64,000 bases of DNA from Amycolatopsis saalfeldensis. GTDB lineage: Bacteria; Actinomycetota; Actinomycetes; Mycobacteriales; Pseudonocardiaceae. Under the pieces are notes generated by a model that searched no databases, had not been told where the DNA came from, and saw nothing but the letters and a program-made list of their open reading frames with translations. The position numbers and the translations under genes are program-made. Shown here in pieces: positions 8,230-19,566 of the stretch. Location of the stretch: contig NZ_FOEF01000008.1 of the NCBI RefSeq assembly GCF_900110575.1, forward strand, positions 278,380 through 342,379, given 5' to 3'. Within the stretch, counting starts at the first letter, position 1. Each line of letters starts with the position of its first letter.

Positions 8230-8811
8230 TCAGCAGACCGACCGCAAAGCCGTCCGCAAAGCGTTGCGGTGCAAGGCGTCCAGCCGGTCGATCACGATCG
8301 CCGACAGCTGGGCCTCCGCGACCTCCACGCGGCAGCCGATGCCCGGGTGTCGGACCCCGTCGGTGGCGACGAGCTGGGCCAGCAGGGAGGTGGTCAGCTG
8401 GTCGAGTTCCGCGCGGATCACGTTCAGGTCCGGGCGGGTGGTGGGGGCCTGGTCCGGGTGCCTGGTCCAGCGGTCGAACAGGCCGCGCTGGACGACCTTG
8501 CTCGCGGCGATCTGGTCCTCGAAGAAGGCCGCCGTGCGGTCCGGGTCGATGCCGAGGGTGGCGGCCTTCGCGCGGACCTCGGCCAGCTCCTGCTGTTCGC
8601 GCACCGGGTCGTCGATGGGCTTGCCGGTGCCGAACTTGGCCGCCGCGACCTGGTCGCTCACCTGCAGCCGCTGGACCACCAGGTCGGTCAGCGGGCCCAG
8701 CCGGCCGGCGGCGTCGGGTGCGGCCATGGCCTGAGTGCCTCCGATGGTGAGTGCTGCCAGAACCACCGCGATGGTCACGGCGAACCGCCGCGCGGACCTC
8801 GACACGGACAT
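8230..8811 (-). CDS. Secreted chorismate mutase, AroQ gamma class
   Basis: 193 residues. The N-terminus is a signal peptide (SARRFAVTIAVVLAALTIGG, cleavage near AMA-APD at about residue 31). The mature all-helical part has LTDLVVQRLQVSDQVAAAK, then a DDPVREQQEL stretch and FFEDQIAASKVVQ, the pattern of exported gamma-class chorismate mutases such as the mycobacterial secreted enzyme. The reaction is chorismate to prephenate; the extracellular role of these enzymes is not settled. ATG 8811 has AAGGGAAAG 5-12 nt upstream; an in-frame extension upstream is rejected because it lacks a signal and overlaps the opposite-strand hydrolase gene. Confidence 0.85.
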   Translation of the reverse strand: MSVSRSARRFAVTIAVVLAALTIGGTQAMAAPDAAGRLGPLTDLVVQRLQVSDQVAAAKFGTGKPIDDPVREQQELAEVRAKAATLGIDPDRTAAFFEDQIAASKVVQRGLFDRWTRHPDQAPTTRPDLNVIRAELDQLTTSLLAQLVATDGVRHPGIGCRVEVAEAQLSAIVIDRLDALHRNALRTALRSVC

Positions 8812-8924
8812 GGGTCTTTCCCTTCGACGCGCGACACCGGGATCGCGGGCGATCTTACCGGCGGTCGCGGCGCGGGGCCCGCGATTCCCGCCGGGTGGAC
8901 GCGATTCCTGCCCGAACTCCACAG

Positions 8925-8952
8925 TGGACTCGCGCCGCGTCCCGGCTAGGTT
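8925..8952 (+). promoter_or_regulatory. Promoter of the ADP-ribosylglycohydrolase gene, likely leaderless
   Basis: TGGACT (8925-8930), 16-bp spacer, TAGGTT (8947-8952). The GTG start codon is at 8959, seven bases past the -10 box, so transcription probably begins at or next to the start codon. No Shine-Dalgarno is present. Confidence 0.6.
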
Positions 8953-8958
8953 GGGGCG

Positions 8959-9819
8959 GTGACTGATCAGCAAGCGTTCGCGAGCCTCCGTGGGCTCGCC
9001 GTCGGCGACGCGTTCGGGGCGCAGATCCTGCTGCCGGGGGACCATCCCGACGTCGTCGGACGGCAGTTGCCCGCCCCGCCGTGGCGATGGACGGACGACA
9101 CCGAGATGGCGTGCTCCATCTTCGCGGTGCTGCGGCGCGAAGGTCACCTCGACCAGGGCGCGCTCGCGGCGTCCTTCGCCACCCACCACGATCCGGACCG
9201 CGGATACGGCTCCGGCGTCGCGCGTCTGGTGCAGGACATCCGCGCGGGGCAGCCGTGGCCGGAGCTGGCCGCGACGGCGTTCGGCGGCAACGGTTCGTGG
9301 GGCAACGGCGCCGCGATGCGAGTGGCCCCGCTGGGCGCCTGGTACGGCGCGGACTTGCCGCGAGTGCTGCGCGAGGCCGAGCAGTCGGCCGTGGTGACCC
9401 ACGCGCACTTCGAAGGCGTGGCGGGTGCGATAGCGGTCGCGGCGGCTGCGGCGCTGCGGGCCGTCCAGCCGACACTCGGTGGCCCGGACCTGCTGTCCTC
9501 GGTGATCCCGTTCGTCCCGCCAGGCCGCGTCCGTGACGGCCTGACGACAGCGTTGGACCTCCGGCACGCCGACCCCGCCGACGCCGCGAGCGCGCTCGGC
9601 ACCGGCCGCGAGATCGCGGCGCACGACACCGTCCCGTTGGCGCTCTGGATCGCCGCCCGCCACTCCGCCGCGTACGTCGAGGCGATGTGGCTGGTCGCCC
9701 GGCTCGCCGAGGACGTCGACACCGTGGCGGCCATCGCGGGCGGCGTGCTGGCCGCCGGCGCCCACGAGATCCCGCCGGAATGGCTCCAGGCAACGGAACC
9801 CCTGCCCGACTGGCTTTGA
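8959..9819 (+). CDS. ADP-ribosylglycohydrolase family protein
   Basis: 286 residues. Begins with the family signature LRGLAVGDAFGA; the metal-binding motif WTDDTEM is at residues 44-50, GNGSWGNGAAMRVAPLG follows near residue 115, and a second acidic motif EDVDT is at 251-255 followed by AAIAGG. These are the magnesium-binding positions of the DraG/ARH3 fold, which removes ADP-ribose from proteins or nucleotides. The EDVDT replaces the commoner GxDxD pattern but keeps two Asp residues. It stands alone on the plus strand between minus-strand genes; substrate unknown. Confidence 0.88.
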   Translation: MTDQQAFASLRGLAVGDAFGAQILLPGDHPDVVGRQLPAPPWRWTDDTEMACSIFAVLRREGHLDQGALAASFATHHDPDRGYGSGVARLVQDIRAGQPWPELAATAFGGNGSWGNGAAMRVAPLGAWYGADLPRVLREAEQSAVVTHAHFEGVAGAIAVAAAAALRAVQPTLGGPDLLSSVIPFVPPGRVRDGLTTALDLRHADPADAASALGTGREIAAHDTVPLALWIAARHSAAYVEAMWLVARLAEDVDTVAAIAGGVLAAGAHEIPPEWLQATEPLPDWL

Positions 9820-9836
9820 CCGTGTCCGGGACGTGG

Positions 9837-10562
9837 CTACAGGTCCATCCCGGCCTCGACCAGATGAATGCTGTCCACGGTCACCCGGTGCTGCTGCGCC
9901 CAGCCGCCGACCACGCGGTTCCAGCTCGTCACCGACAGTTCGCGGCCGGTCAGCTCGATGCTGAACCCGCCGTACTGGCCGGGGATCGGGAACCACAGGC
10001 GTGGGCGCGTCAGCTCGGTCAGCGGGCCCAGCTGCGGCAGCCGCAGCCGGTGGCGCACGACGAGTTCCGCGGAGCGGCCCCGGATCAGGAGGTGGAGCTG
10101 CGCGCTGAGGCCGTCCAGGACGTCGTCCGGCACCTCGCGGCGCGGGGACGGCGCCAGCAAGCCCGCGGTCTCCTCGTGGCCGCGCTCCGCGGCGACGTCC
10201 GCGGCGCGCTGGCCGTACAGCCCGGTCCGCAGCGTTCGCCACGCGCCGCGGTCCAGCAGCTCATGGACGACGTCGCGAGGAGCGCCGTGCCAGGCCGCCT
10301 GGTGCAACGGCGAGCAACCCCGGCGGCTGCCCAGTCGCGACGCGTTGACCAGGTGCGGAGCCGTCTCCAGGGTGGTGAGCACCGTCGTCCAGTCGGCGGC
10401 CGAGGCGGCGTCGGCGAGCTGATCGCGCACGGCCAGGTCGCGCGGGTCGTGCCCGTCCCGGCTCGTCACGCCGTCCCACTCGGTCTGCTCCACAGGGTCA
10501 GCGGGGTCCACGAAGCGACCGTAGCCCGGCTGCCCGGTGGCCGGGGGCGTGACGGGGAACAC
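9837..10562 (-). CDS. Ankyrin-repeat protein
   Basis: 241 residues from GTG 10562; an internal start is possible because the first 40 residues are low-complexity. About residues 45-135 hold ankyrin-type repeats, clearest in GCSPLHQAAWHGAPRDVVHELLDRG and the following AADVAAERGHEETAGLL (cited here as two separate motifs: SPLHQAAWHG and AADVAAERGH). The C-terminal half (WFPIPGQYGGFSIEL, then VVGGWAQQHRVT) is a small beta-rich domain I do not recognise. No enzyme motif is visible. It converges on the hydrolase gene (18-bp gap) and shares an upstream region with rpoB. Confidence 0.7.
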   Translation of the reverse strand: MFPVTPPATGQPGYGRFVDPADPVEQTEWDGVTSRDGHDPRDLAVRDQLADAASAADWTTVLTTLETAPHLVNASRLGSRRGCSPLHQAAWHGAPRDVVHELLDRGAWRTLRTGLYGQRAADVAAERGHEETAGLLAPSPRREVPDDVLDGLSAQLHLLIRGRSAELVVRHRLRLPQLGPLTELTRPRLWFPIPGQYGGFSIELTGRELSVTSWNRVVGGWAQQHRVTVDSIHLVEAGMDL

Positions 10563-10630
10563 CGCTCAAGGGCCCGATACCGGCTGCCCGAAACGGCCGC
10601 CGCGGCCCGATCCCGCAGGTACCCGGGGGT

Positions 10631-10652
10631 AACCGGGATGATCATCCCGGTT
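10631..10652. promoter_or_regulatory. 22-bp perfect palindrome, candidate operator
   Basis: The left half AACCGGGATGA is followed directly by its reverse complement TCATCCCGGTT. It lies 69 bp upstream of the ankyrin gene start and about 210 bp upstream of the rpoB -35 box. The lack of a loop favours a dimeric protein site over a terminator. Confidence 0.5.
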
Positions 10653-10860
10653 GTCACCCTCCGCACCCCCTGTTCAACGCTGCGCCAACCGGCGGGACCC
10701 CCGTGTGGCATCTTGACTCTCGCGCGCCGTGGGTTCAGGCTTACTGCCAACGGCGACAGCCGGGGAACGCGAACCTTGCGGGAGGGGCGCGAAACCGGGT
10801 AAGCCGGAGGCATTGCTGGGAGCGTTGCGCAGCAGGCTGGGCCCCATCGGGAGCGCCCCC

Positions 10861-10889
10861 TGGACAGACCGCGACGCTCGGGCTAGACT
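10861..10889 (+). promoter_or_regulatory. Main promoter of rpoB-rpoC
   Basis: TGGACA (10861-10866), 17-bp spacer, TAGACT (10884-10889): a close match to housekeeping sigma consensus in actinobacteria. The predicted start is near 10896, giving a leader of about 130 nt before the rpoB TTG. Confidence 0.75.
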
Positions 10890-11024
10890 GGCTCTTTGCG
10901 CTGCCCTCTTTCAGGCTGCCCGGAGCCGGTAGTTAGAGTAGTGGGCACACGGCACCCTTGACAGTCCGCGACAGCTGTTGCCATCGCGGCTGCTCACCGC
11001 TCATTGTCCCCGGAAGGACGCATC

Positions 11025-14000
11025 TTGGCAGTCTCTCCCGCGAACCAGGCCACTGCTGCGACCACCTCGGCTGTATCTCGCTCGGAGTCCACAGGTATCC
11101 CCGGCGCACCCAAGCGAGTCTCTTTCGCAAAGATTCGCGAGCCTCTGAACACCCCCAACCTGCTGGACGTGCAGCTTCAGTCGTTCCAGTGGTTCACCGG
11201 AGCCGAGGCGTGGTTCGAGCGCCGCGTCAACGAAGGTGAAGAGAACCCGGTCGGCGGTTTGGAGGAGGTCCTCAACGAGATCTCCCCGATCGAGGACTTC
11301 TCCGGTTCCATGTCGCTGTCCTTCTCCGCCCCGCGCTTCGACGAGGTCAAGGCCTCGATCGAGGAGTGCAAGGACAAGGACATGACCTACGCGGCCCCGC
11401 TGTTCGTCACGGCGGAGTTCGTCAACAACAACACCGGCGAGATCAAGAGCCAGACGGTCTTCCTCGGCGACTTCCCGGTGATGACGGACAAGGGCACGTT
11501 CATCATCAACGGCACCGAGCGGGTCGTCGTGTCCCAGCTGGTGCGTTCTCCGGGCGTGTACTTCGACAGCAGTGTCGACAAGACGACCGACAAGGACGTC
11601 TTCAGCGTGCGCGTGATCCCGAGCCGCGGCGCGTGGCTCGAGTTCGACGTCGACAAGCGCGACACCGTCGGCGTCCGCATCGACCGCAAGCGCCGCCAGC
11701 CGGTCACCGTGCTGCTGAAGGCGCTCGGCTGGACCACCGAGGCGATCCGCGAGCGCTTCTCGTTCTCCGAGACGCTGCTCGCCACCCTCGAGAAGGACCA
11801 CACGGCCGGCACCGACGAGGCGCTGCTCGACATCTACCGCAAGCTGCGCCCGGGCGAGCCCCCCACCAAGGAGAGCGCGCAGACGCTGCTGGAGAACCTG
11901 TTCTTCAAGCCGAAGCGCTACGACCTGGCCAAGGTCGGCCGGTACAAGGTCAACAAGAAGCTCGGCCTGACCACCCCGTACGACACGGGCACGCTGACCG
12001 AGGAAGACATCGTCAGCGCCATCGAGTACCTGGTCCGGCTGCACGCCGGCGAGGACAAGATGACCAGCGTGAACGACGTCGAGGTGCCGGTCGAGACCGA
12101 CGACATCGACCACTTCGGCAACCGTCGCCTGCGCACGGTGGGCGAGCTGATCCAGAACCAGATCCGGGTCGGCCTCTCCCGCACCGAGCGCGTGGTGCGC
12201 GAGCGCATGACCACGCAGGACGTCGAGGCGATCACGCCGCAGACCCTGATCAACATCCGCCCGATCGGCGCGGCGATCAAGGAGTTCTTCGGCACCTCGC
12301 AGCTGTCGCAGTTCATGGACCAGAACAACCCGCTGTCGGGCCTGACGCACAAGCGGCGTCTGTCGGCCCTCGGCCCCGGTGGTCTGTCCCGTGAGCGCGC
12401 CGGCATGGAGGTCCGTGACGTCCACCCGTCGCACTACGGCCGCATGTGCCCGATCGAGACGCCGGAAGGCCCGAACATCGGCCTGATCGGCTCGCTCTGC
12501 TCGTACGCGCGGGTCAACCCGTTCGGCTTCATCGAGACGCCGTACCGCAAGGTCGTCGAGGGCCAGGTCACCGACCAGGTCGACTACCTGACCGCGGACG
12601 AAGAGGACCGCTTCGTCAAGGCGCAGGCCAACGCGCCGCTGACCGAGGACAGCCACTTCGTCGAGAGCAAGGTCCTGGGCCGTCGCAAGGGCGGCGAGGT
12701 CGAGCTGATCGACCCGCTCGACATCGACTACATGGACGTCTCGCCGCGGCAGATGGTCTCGGTCGCGACGGCGATGATCCCGTTCCTCGAGCACGACGAC
12801 GCGAACCGCGCGCTGATGGGCGCGAACATGCAGCGCCAGGCGGTGCCGCTGCTGCGCAACCAGGCGCCGTACGTGGGCACCGGGGTGGAGCTGCGCGCCG
12901 CGGTCGACGCCGGTGACGTGCTCGTCGCCGAGCAGGCCGGCGTGGTCGAGGAGCTGTCCGCGGACATCATCACGATCATGCACGACGACGGCACGCGGAA
13001 GAGCTACGGACTGTACAAGTTCCGCCGCTCCAACCACGGCACCTGCTTCAACCACCGCCCGATCGTCAACGAGGGCGACCGGGTCGAGCAGGGGCAGGTC
13101 ATCGCCGACGGCCCGTCCACCGAGAACGGTGAGATGGCGCTGGGCAAGAACCTGCTCGTGGCGGTCATGCCGTGGGAGGGCCACAACTACGAGGACGCGA
13201 TCATCCTCTCCGAGCGCCTGGTGCAGGACGACGTGCTCACGTCGATCCACATCGAGGAGCACGAGATCGACGCCCGCGACACCAAGCTGGGCGCCGAGGA
13301 GATCACCCGGGACATCCCGAACGTCTCCGAGGAGGTGCTCGCCGACCTCGACGAGCGCGGCATCATCCGGATCGGTGCCGAGGTCCGCGACGGCGACATC
13401 CTGGTCGGCAAGGTCACGCCCAAGGGCGAGACGGAGCTGACCCCGGAAGAGCGCCTGCTCCGCGCGATCTTCGGGGAGAAGGCCCGCGAAGTCCGCGACA
13501 CCTCGCTGAAGGTGCCGCACGGCGAGACCGGCAAGGTCATCGGCATCCGCGTGTTCTCGCGCGAGGACGACGACGAGCTGCCCCCGGGCGTCAACGAGCT
13601 GGTCCGCGTCTACGTGGCCCAGAAGCGCAAGATCCAGCCGGGCGACAAGCTCGCCGGCCGGCACGGGAACAAGGGTGTCATCGGCAAGATCCTGCCGGTC
13701 GAGGACATGCCGTTCATGGAGGACGGCACCCCGGTCGACATCATCCTGAACACCCACGGTGTGCCGCGACGGATGAACATCGGCCAGATCCTCGAGCTGC
13801 ACCTGGGCTGGCTGGCCTCGCAGGGCTGGACGATCGAGGGCGACCCGAGCTGGGCCGCGAACCTCAACGAGGAGCTCTACGACGTCGCGCCGAACACGAA
13901 CACCGCCACCCCGGTGTTCGACGGCGCGAAGGAGGAGGAGCTGACCGGGCTGCTCGGCTCGACCAAGCCGAACCGCGACGGCGAGCGCATGGTCAAGGAG

Positions 14001-14528
14001 AACGGCAAGGCCACGCTGCTCGACGGCCGCTCCGGCGAGCCGTACCCGTACCCGGTTTCGGTCGGCTACATGTACATCCTGAAGCTGCACCACCTGGTCG
14101 ACGACAAGATCCACGCCCGCTCCACCGGCCCGTACTCGATGATCACGCAGCAGCCGCTGGGTGGTAAGGCGCAGTTCGGTGGCCAGCGCTTCGGTGAGAT
14201 GGAGTGCTGGGCGATGCAGGCGTACGGCGCTGCCTACACGCTGCAGGAGCTGCTGACGATCAAGTCGGACGACGTGGTCGGCCGCGTCAAGGTGTACGAG
14301 GCGATCGTCAAGGGGGAGAACATCCCCGAGCCGGGCATCCCGGAGTCGTTCAAGGTGCTCCTCAAGGAGCTCCAGTCGCTGTGCCTGAACGTCGAGGTGC
14401 TCTCCAGCGACGGTGCGGCCATCGAGATGCGCGACTCCGACGACGAGGACCTCGAGCGCGCCGCGGCGAACCTCGGCATCAACCTGTCCCGCAACGAGTC
14501 GCCCTCGGTGGACGACGTCGTGCACTGA
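11025..14528 (+). CDS. rpoB: RNA polymerase beta subunit
   Basis: 1167 residues, full length. I use TTG 11025 (product begins MAVSPANQ), which has GGAAGGA 6-12 nt upstream; TTG 11004 in frame would put the Shine-Dalgarno inside the gene. Landmarks: TSQLSQFMDQNNPLSGLTHK at residues 424-443 with D432, H442 and S447 (E. coli 516, 526, 531) in their rifamycin-sensitive state; KLAGRHGNKGVIGKILP near residue 875; the C-terminal clamp segment GGKAQFGGQRFGEMECWAM. With rpoC and rpoA it forms core polymerase. It is transcribed from the promoter at 10861 and separated from rpoC by 123 bp with a hairpin. Confidence 0.99.
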   Translation: MAVSPANQATAATTSAVSRSESTGIPGAPKRVSFAKIREPLNTPNLLDVQLQSFQWFTGAEAWFERRVNEGEENPVGGLEEVLNEISPIEDFSGSMSLSFSAPRFDEVKASIEECKDKDMTYAAPLFVTAEFVNNNTGEIKSQTVFLGDFPVMTDKGTFIINGTERVVVSQLVRSPGVYFDSSVDKTTDKDVFSVRVIPSRGAWLEFDVDKRDTVGVRIDRKRRQPVTVLLKALGWTTEAIRERFSFSETLLATLEKDHTAGTDEALLDIYRKLRPGEPPTKESAQTLLENLFFKPKRYDLAKVGRYKVNKKLGLTTPYDTGTLTEEDIVSAIEYLVRLHAGEDKMTSVNDVEVPVETDDIDHFGNRRLRTVGELIQNQIRVGLSRTERVVRERMTTQDVEAITPQTLINIRPIGAAIKEFFGTSQLSQFMDQNNPLSGLTHKRRLSALGPGGLSRERAGMEVRDVHPSHYGRMCPIETPEGPNIGLIGSLCSYARVNPFGFIETPYRKVVEGQVTDQVDYLTADEEDRFVKAQANAPLTEDSHFVESKVLGRRKGGEVELIDPLDIDYMDVSPRQMVSVATAMIPFLEHDDANRALMGANMQRQAVPLLRNQAPYVGTGVELRAAVDAGDVLVAEQAGVVEELSADIITIMHDDGTRKSYGLYKFRRSNHGTCFNHRPIVNEGDRVEQGQVIADGPSTENGEMALGKNLLVAVMPWEGHNYEDAIILSERLVQDDVLTSIHIEEHEIDARDTKLGAEEITRDIPNVSEEVLADLDERGIIRIGAEVRDGDILVGKVTPKGETELTPEERLLRAIFGEKAREVRDTSLKVPHGETGKVIGIRVFSREDDDELPPGVNELVRVYVAQKRKIQPGDKLAGRHGNKGVIGKILPVEDMPFMEDGTPVDIILNTHGVPRRMNIGQILELHLGWLASQGWTIEGDPSWAANLNEELYDVAPNTNTATPVFDGAKEEELTGLLGSTKPNRDGERMVKENGKATLLDGRSGEPYPYPVSVGYMYILKLHHLVDDKIHARSTGPYSMITQQPLGGKAQFGGQRFGEMECWAMQAYGAAYTLQELLTIKSDDVVGRVKVYEAIVKGENIPEPGIPESFKVLLKELQSLCLNVEVLSSDGAAIEMRDSDDEDLERAAANLGINLSRNESPSVDDVVH

Positions 14529-14537
14529 TCGCGAGCT

Positions 14538-14570
14538 GAGCTGGGACCTGCCTCCCGCGGGTCCCAGCTC
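14538..14570 (+). terminator. Inverted repeat between rpoB and rpoC
   Basis: Perfect 11-bp stem GAGCTGGGACC / GGTCCCAGCTC with an 11-nt loop, 9 nt after the rpoB stop. It could be a partial terminator, an RNA-processing site or a 3'-end stabiliser. There is no U-tract. Confidence 0.6.
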
Positions 14571-14651
14571 GCCCGCCAATTCCTCTAGTCGACTGGGATT
14601 TCTGGGGAGCGACCCCCAGACCCCCGAACTACCCCAAGGGGATGCAAAGAC

Positions 14652-18560
<3,909 letters not shown>

Positions 18561-18578
18561 TCCGCCGGCTAGACGAGA

Positions 18579-18617
18579 AGAGCCCCCATCCCGGTCCGCC
18601 GGGGTGGGGGCTCTTTC
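18579..18617 (+). terminator. Terminator of rpoB-rpoC
   Basis: Stem AGAGCCCCCATCCC / GGGGTGGGGGCTCT (14 bp, one G-U pair) with an 8-nt loop, followed by TTCGTC. Placed directly after rpoC. Confidence 0.9.
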
Positions 18618-18640
18618 GTCGGCCGGGCTAGGGTGGCGTC

Positions 18641-19039
18641 ATGCTGCGACAAGGGGTGACCAGGTCGATCGGGATCGCGGCGAGGCCGGCGGACGTGGTG
18701 GCGTTCGTCGCGGATCCGGAGACGATGCCGCGGTACGCGCCGGAGTTCGCGAAGTCCGTGACGCCGTCCGGGGCAGCGTGGGTGGCGGAGACCAGCCGCG
18801 GCACGCTTCAGGTTTCGCCGGTGGTCGCGGCCGCCGCCGGCACCGTGGACTTCCACCTGACCGCCGCGGACGGCTCGGTCACGGTGGCGCACACCCGCAC
18901 GTTCGCGAACGGGGACGGCGCCGAGTTCGTCTTCACGCTGCTGCTGCCGGAGTCCGCGGCGGCGGACGTCCTCGCCGACCAGGGGCGGGTCCTCGAGGTC
19001 GAGCTGGCACGGTTGAAGGAGCTGTTGGAGACGTCCTGA
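18641..19039 (+). CDS. SRPBCC-type (START-like) small protein
   Basis: 132 residues. The pattern VTRSIGIAARPADVVAFVADPETMPRYAPEF at the start and ELARLKELLE helix at the end is that of polyketide-cyclase/START-like proteins with one hydrophobic pocket; its ligand cannot be told. It starts 24 bp after the rpoC terminator. TAGGGT at 18629-18634 ends six bases before the ATG and no Shine-Dalgarno is visible, so the mRNA may be leaderless, although no good -35 is seen. Stands alone between the rpoC terminator and a 527-bp gap. Confidence 0.7.
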   Translation: MLRQGVTRSIGIAARPADVVAFVADPETMPRYAPEFAKSVTPSGAAWVAETSRGTLQVSPVVAAAAGTVDFHLTAADGSVTVAHTRTFANGDGAEFVFTLLLPESAAADVLADQGRVLEVELARLKELLETS

Positions 19040-19566
19040 CGCAGTGGGAGTTCACGGACAGCTTCTCCGACCTGGACACCCGCGCCAAGCTCACCAACCG
19101 CCTGAGTTCCCGGAACTCGGTTACGAAAAGGTCACGAACATAATGGGCAAACGGCCCGTCGCCGAGCGCCGTTGTGACTACTCGTGACACCGCCGAACGG
19201 GCTATCGCAGGTCGCGAAAACGAGCCCACCCGTTCGGTCTAACAGGGCCGCGCAAGTCGGTCCAGGCTGTGGGACATTCACCCCTTTGACGGACGTTCCA
19301 GCCATTGATCACACGATTGACAGTAAGTCCGATTCGCAAGACGATTTCGCGCATGCCCTCTCCTGTCGCCTTGGTGTGGCGCCGGCACGTCGACCTGCGC
19401 CAGCAGGCCAGCGCGCTGTGTAGGGATTTCTGAATCAATTCCCGTCGACCGGACGCGACTCTTTCCCTTGTGCGGTAACGCTTCAAGCGGGTGCTGAGCT
19501 TCTCGGCATTCGCTGGTTCGTCGTGTCCGCTCGGCATTTTCGCATTACTGAGAACAGGGAGACACA
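19040..19566. other. 527-bp gap before the SBP56-like gene
   Basis: No convincing gene. TTGACA at 19317-19322 with GACGAT 17 bp downstream (19340-19345) is the best promoter candidate and would give a leader of roughly 220 nt. The region is less GC-rich than the coding sequence around it. Confidence 0.45.

Larger units (their letters stand above)
10563..11024. promoter_or_regulatory. Divergent control region between ankyrin gene and rpoB
   Basis: 462 bp without a gene. It contains a 22-bp perfect palindrome at 10631-10652, a strong promoter at 10861-10889, and an rpoB leader of about 130 nt. A second TTGACA occurs at 10957-10962 without an obvious partner. No rplJ/rplL genes lie directly upstream of rpoB here. 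Confidence 0.75.

Noticed and set aside
10957..10962. TTGACA as a second rpoB promoter
   Set aside because: No acceptable -10 at 16-18 bp; the 10861-10889 pair is much better.
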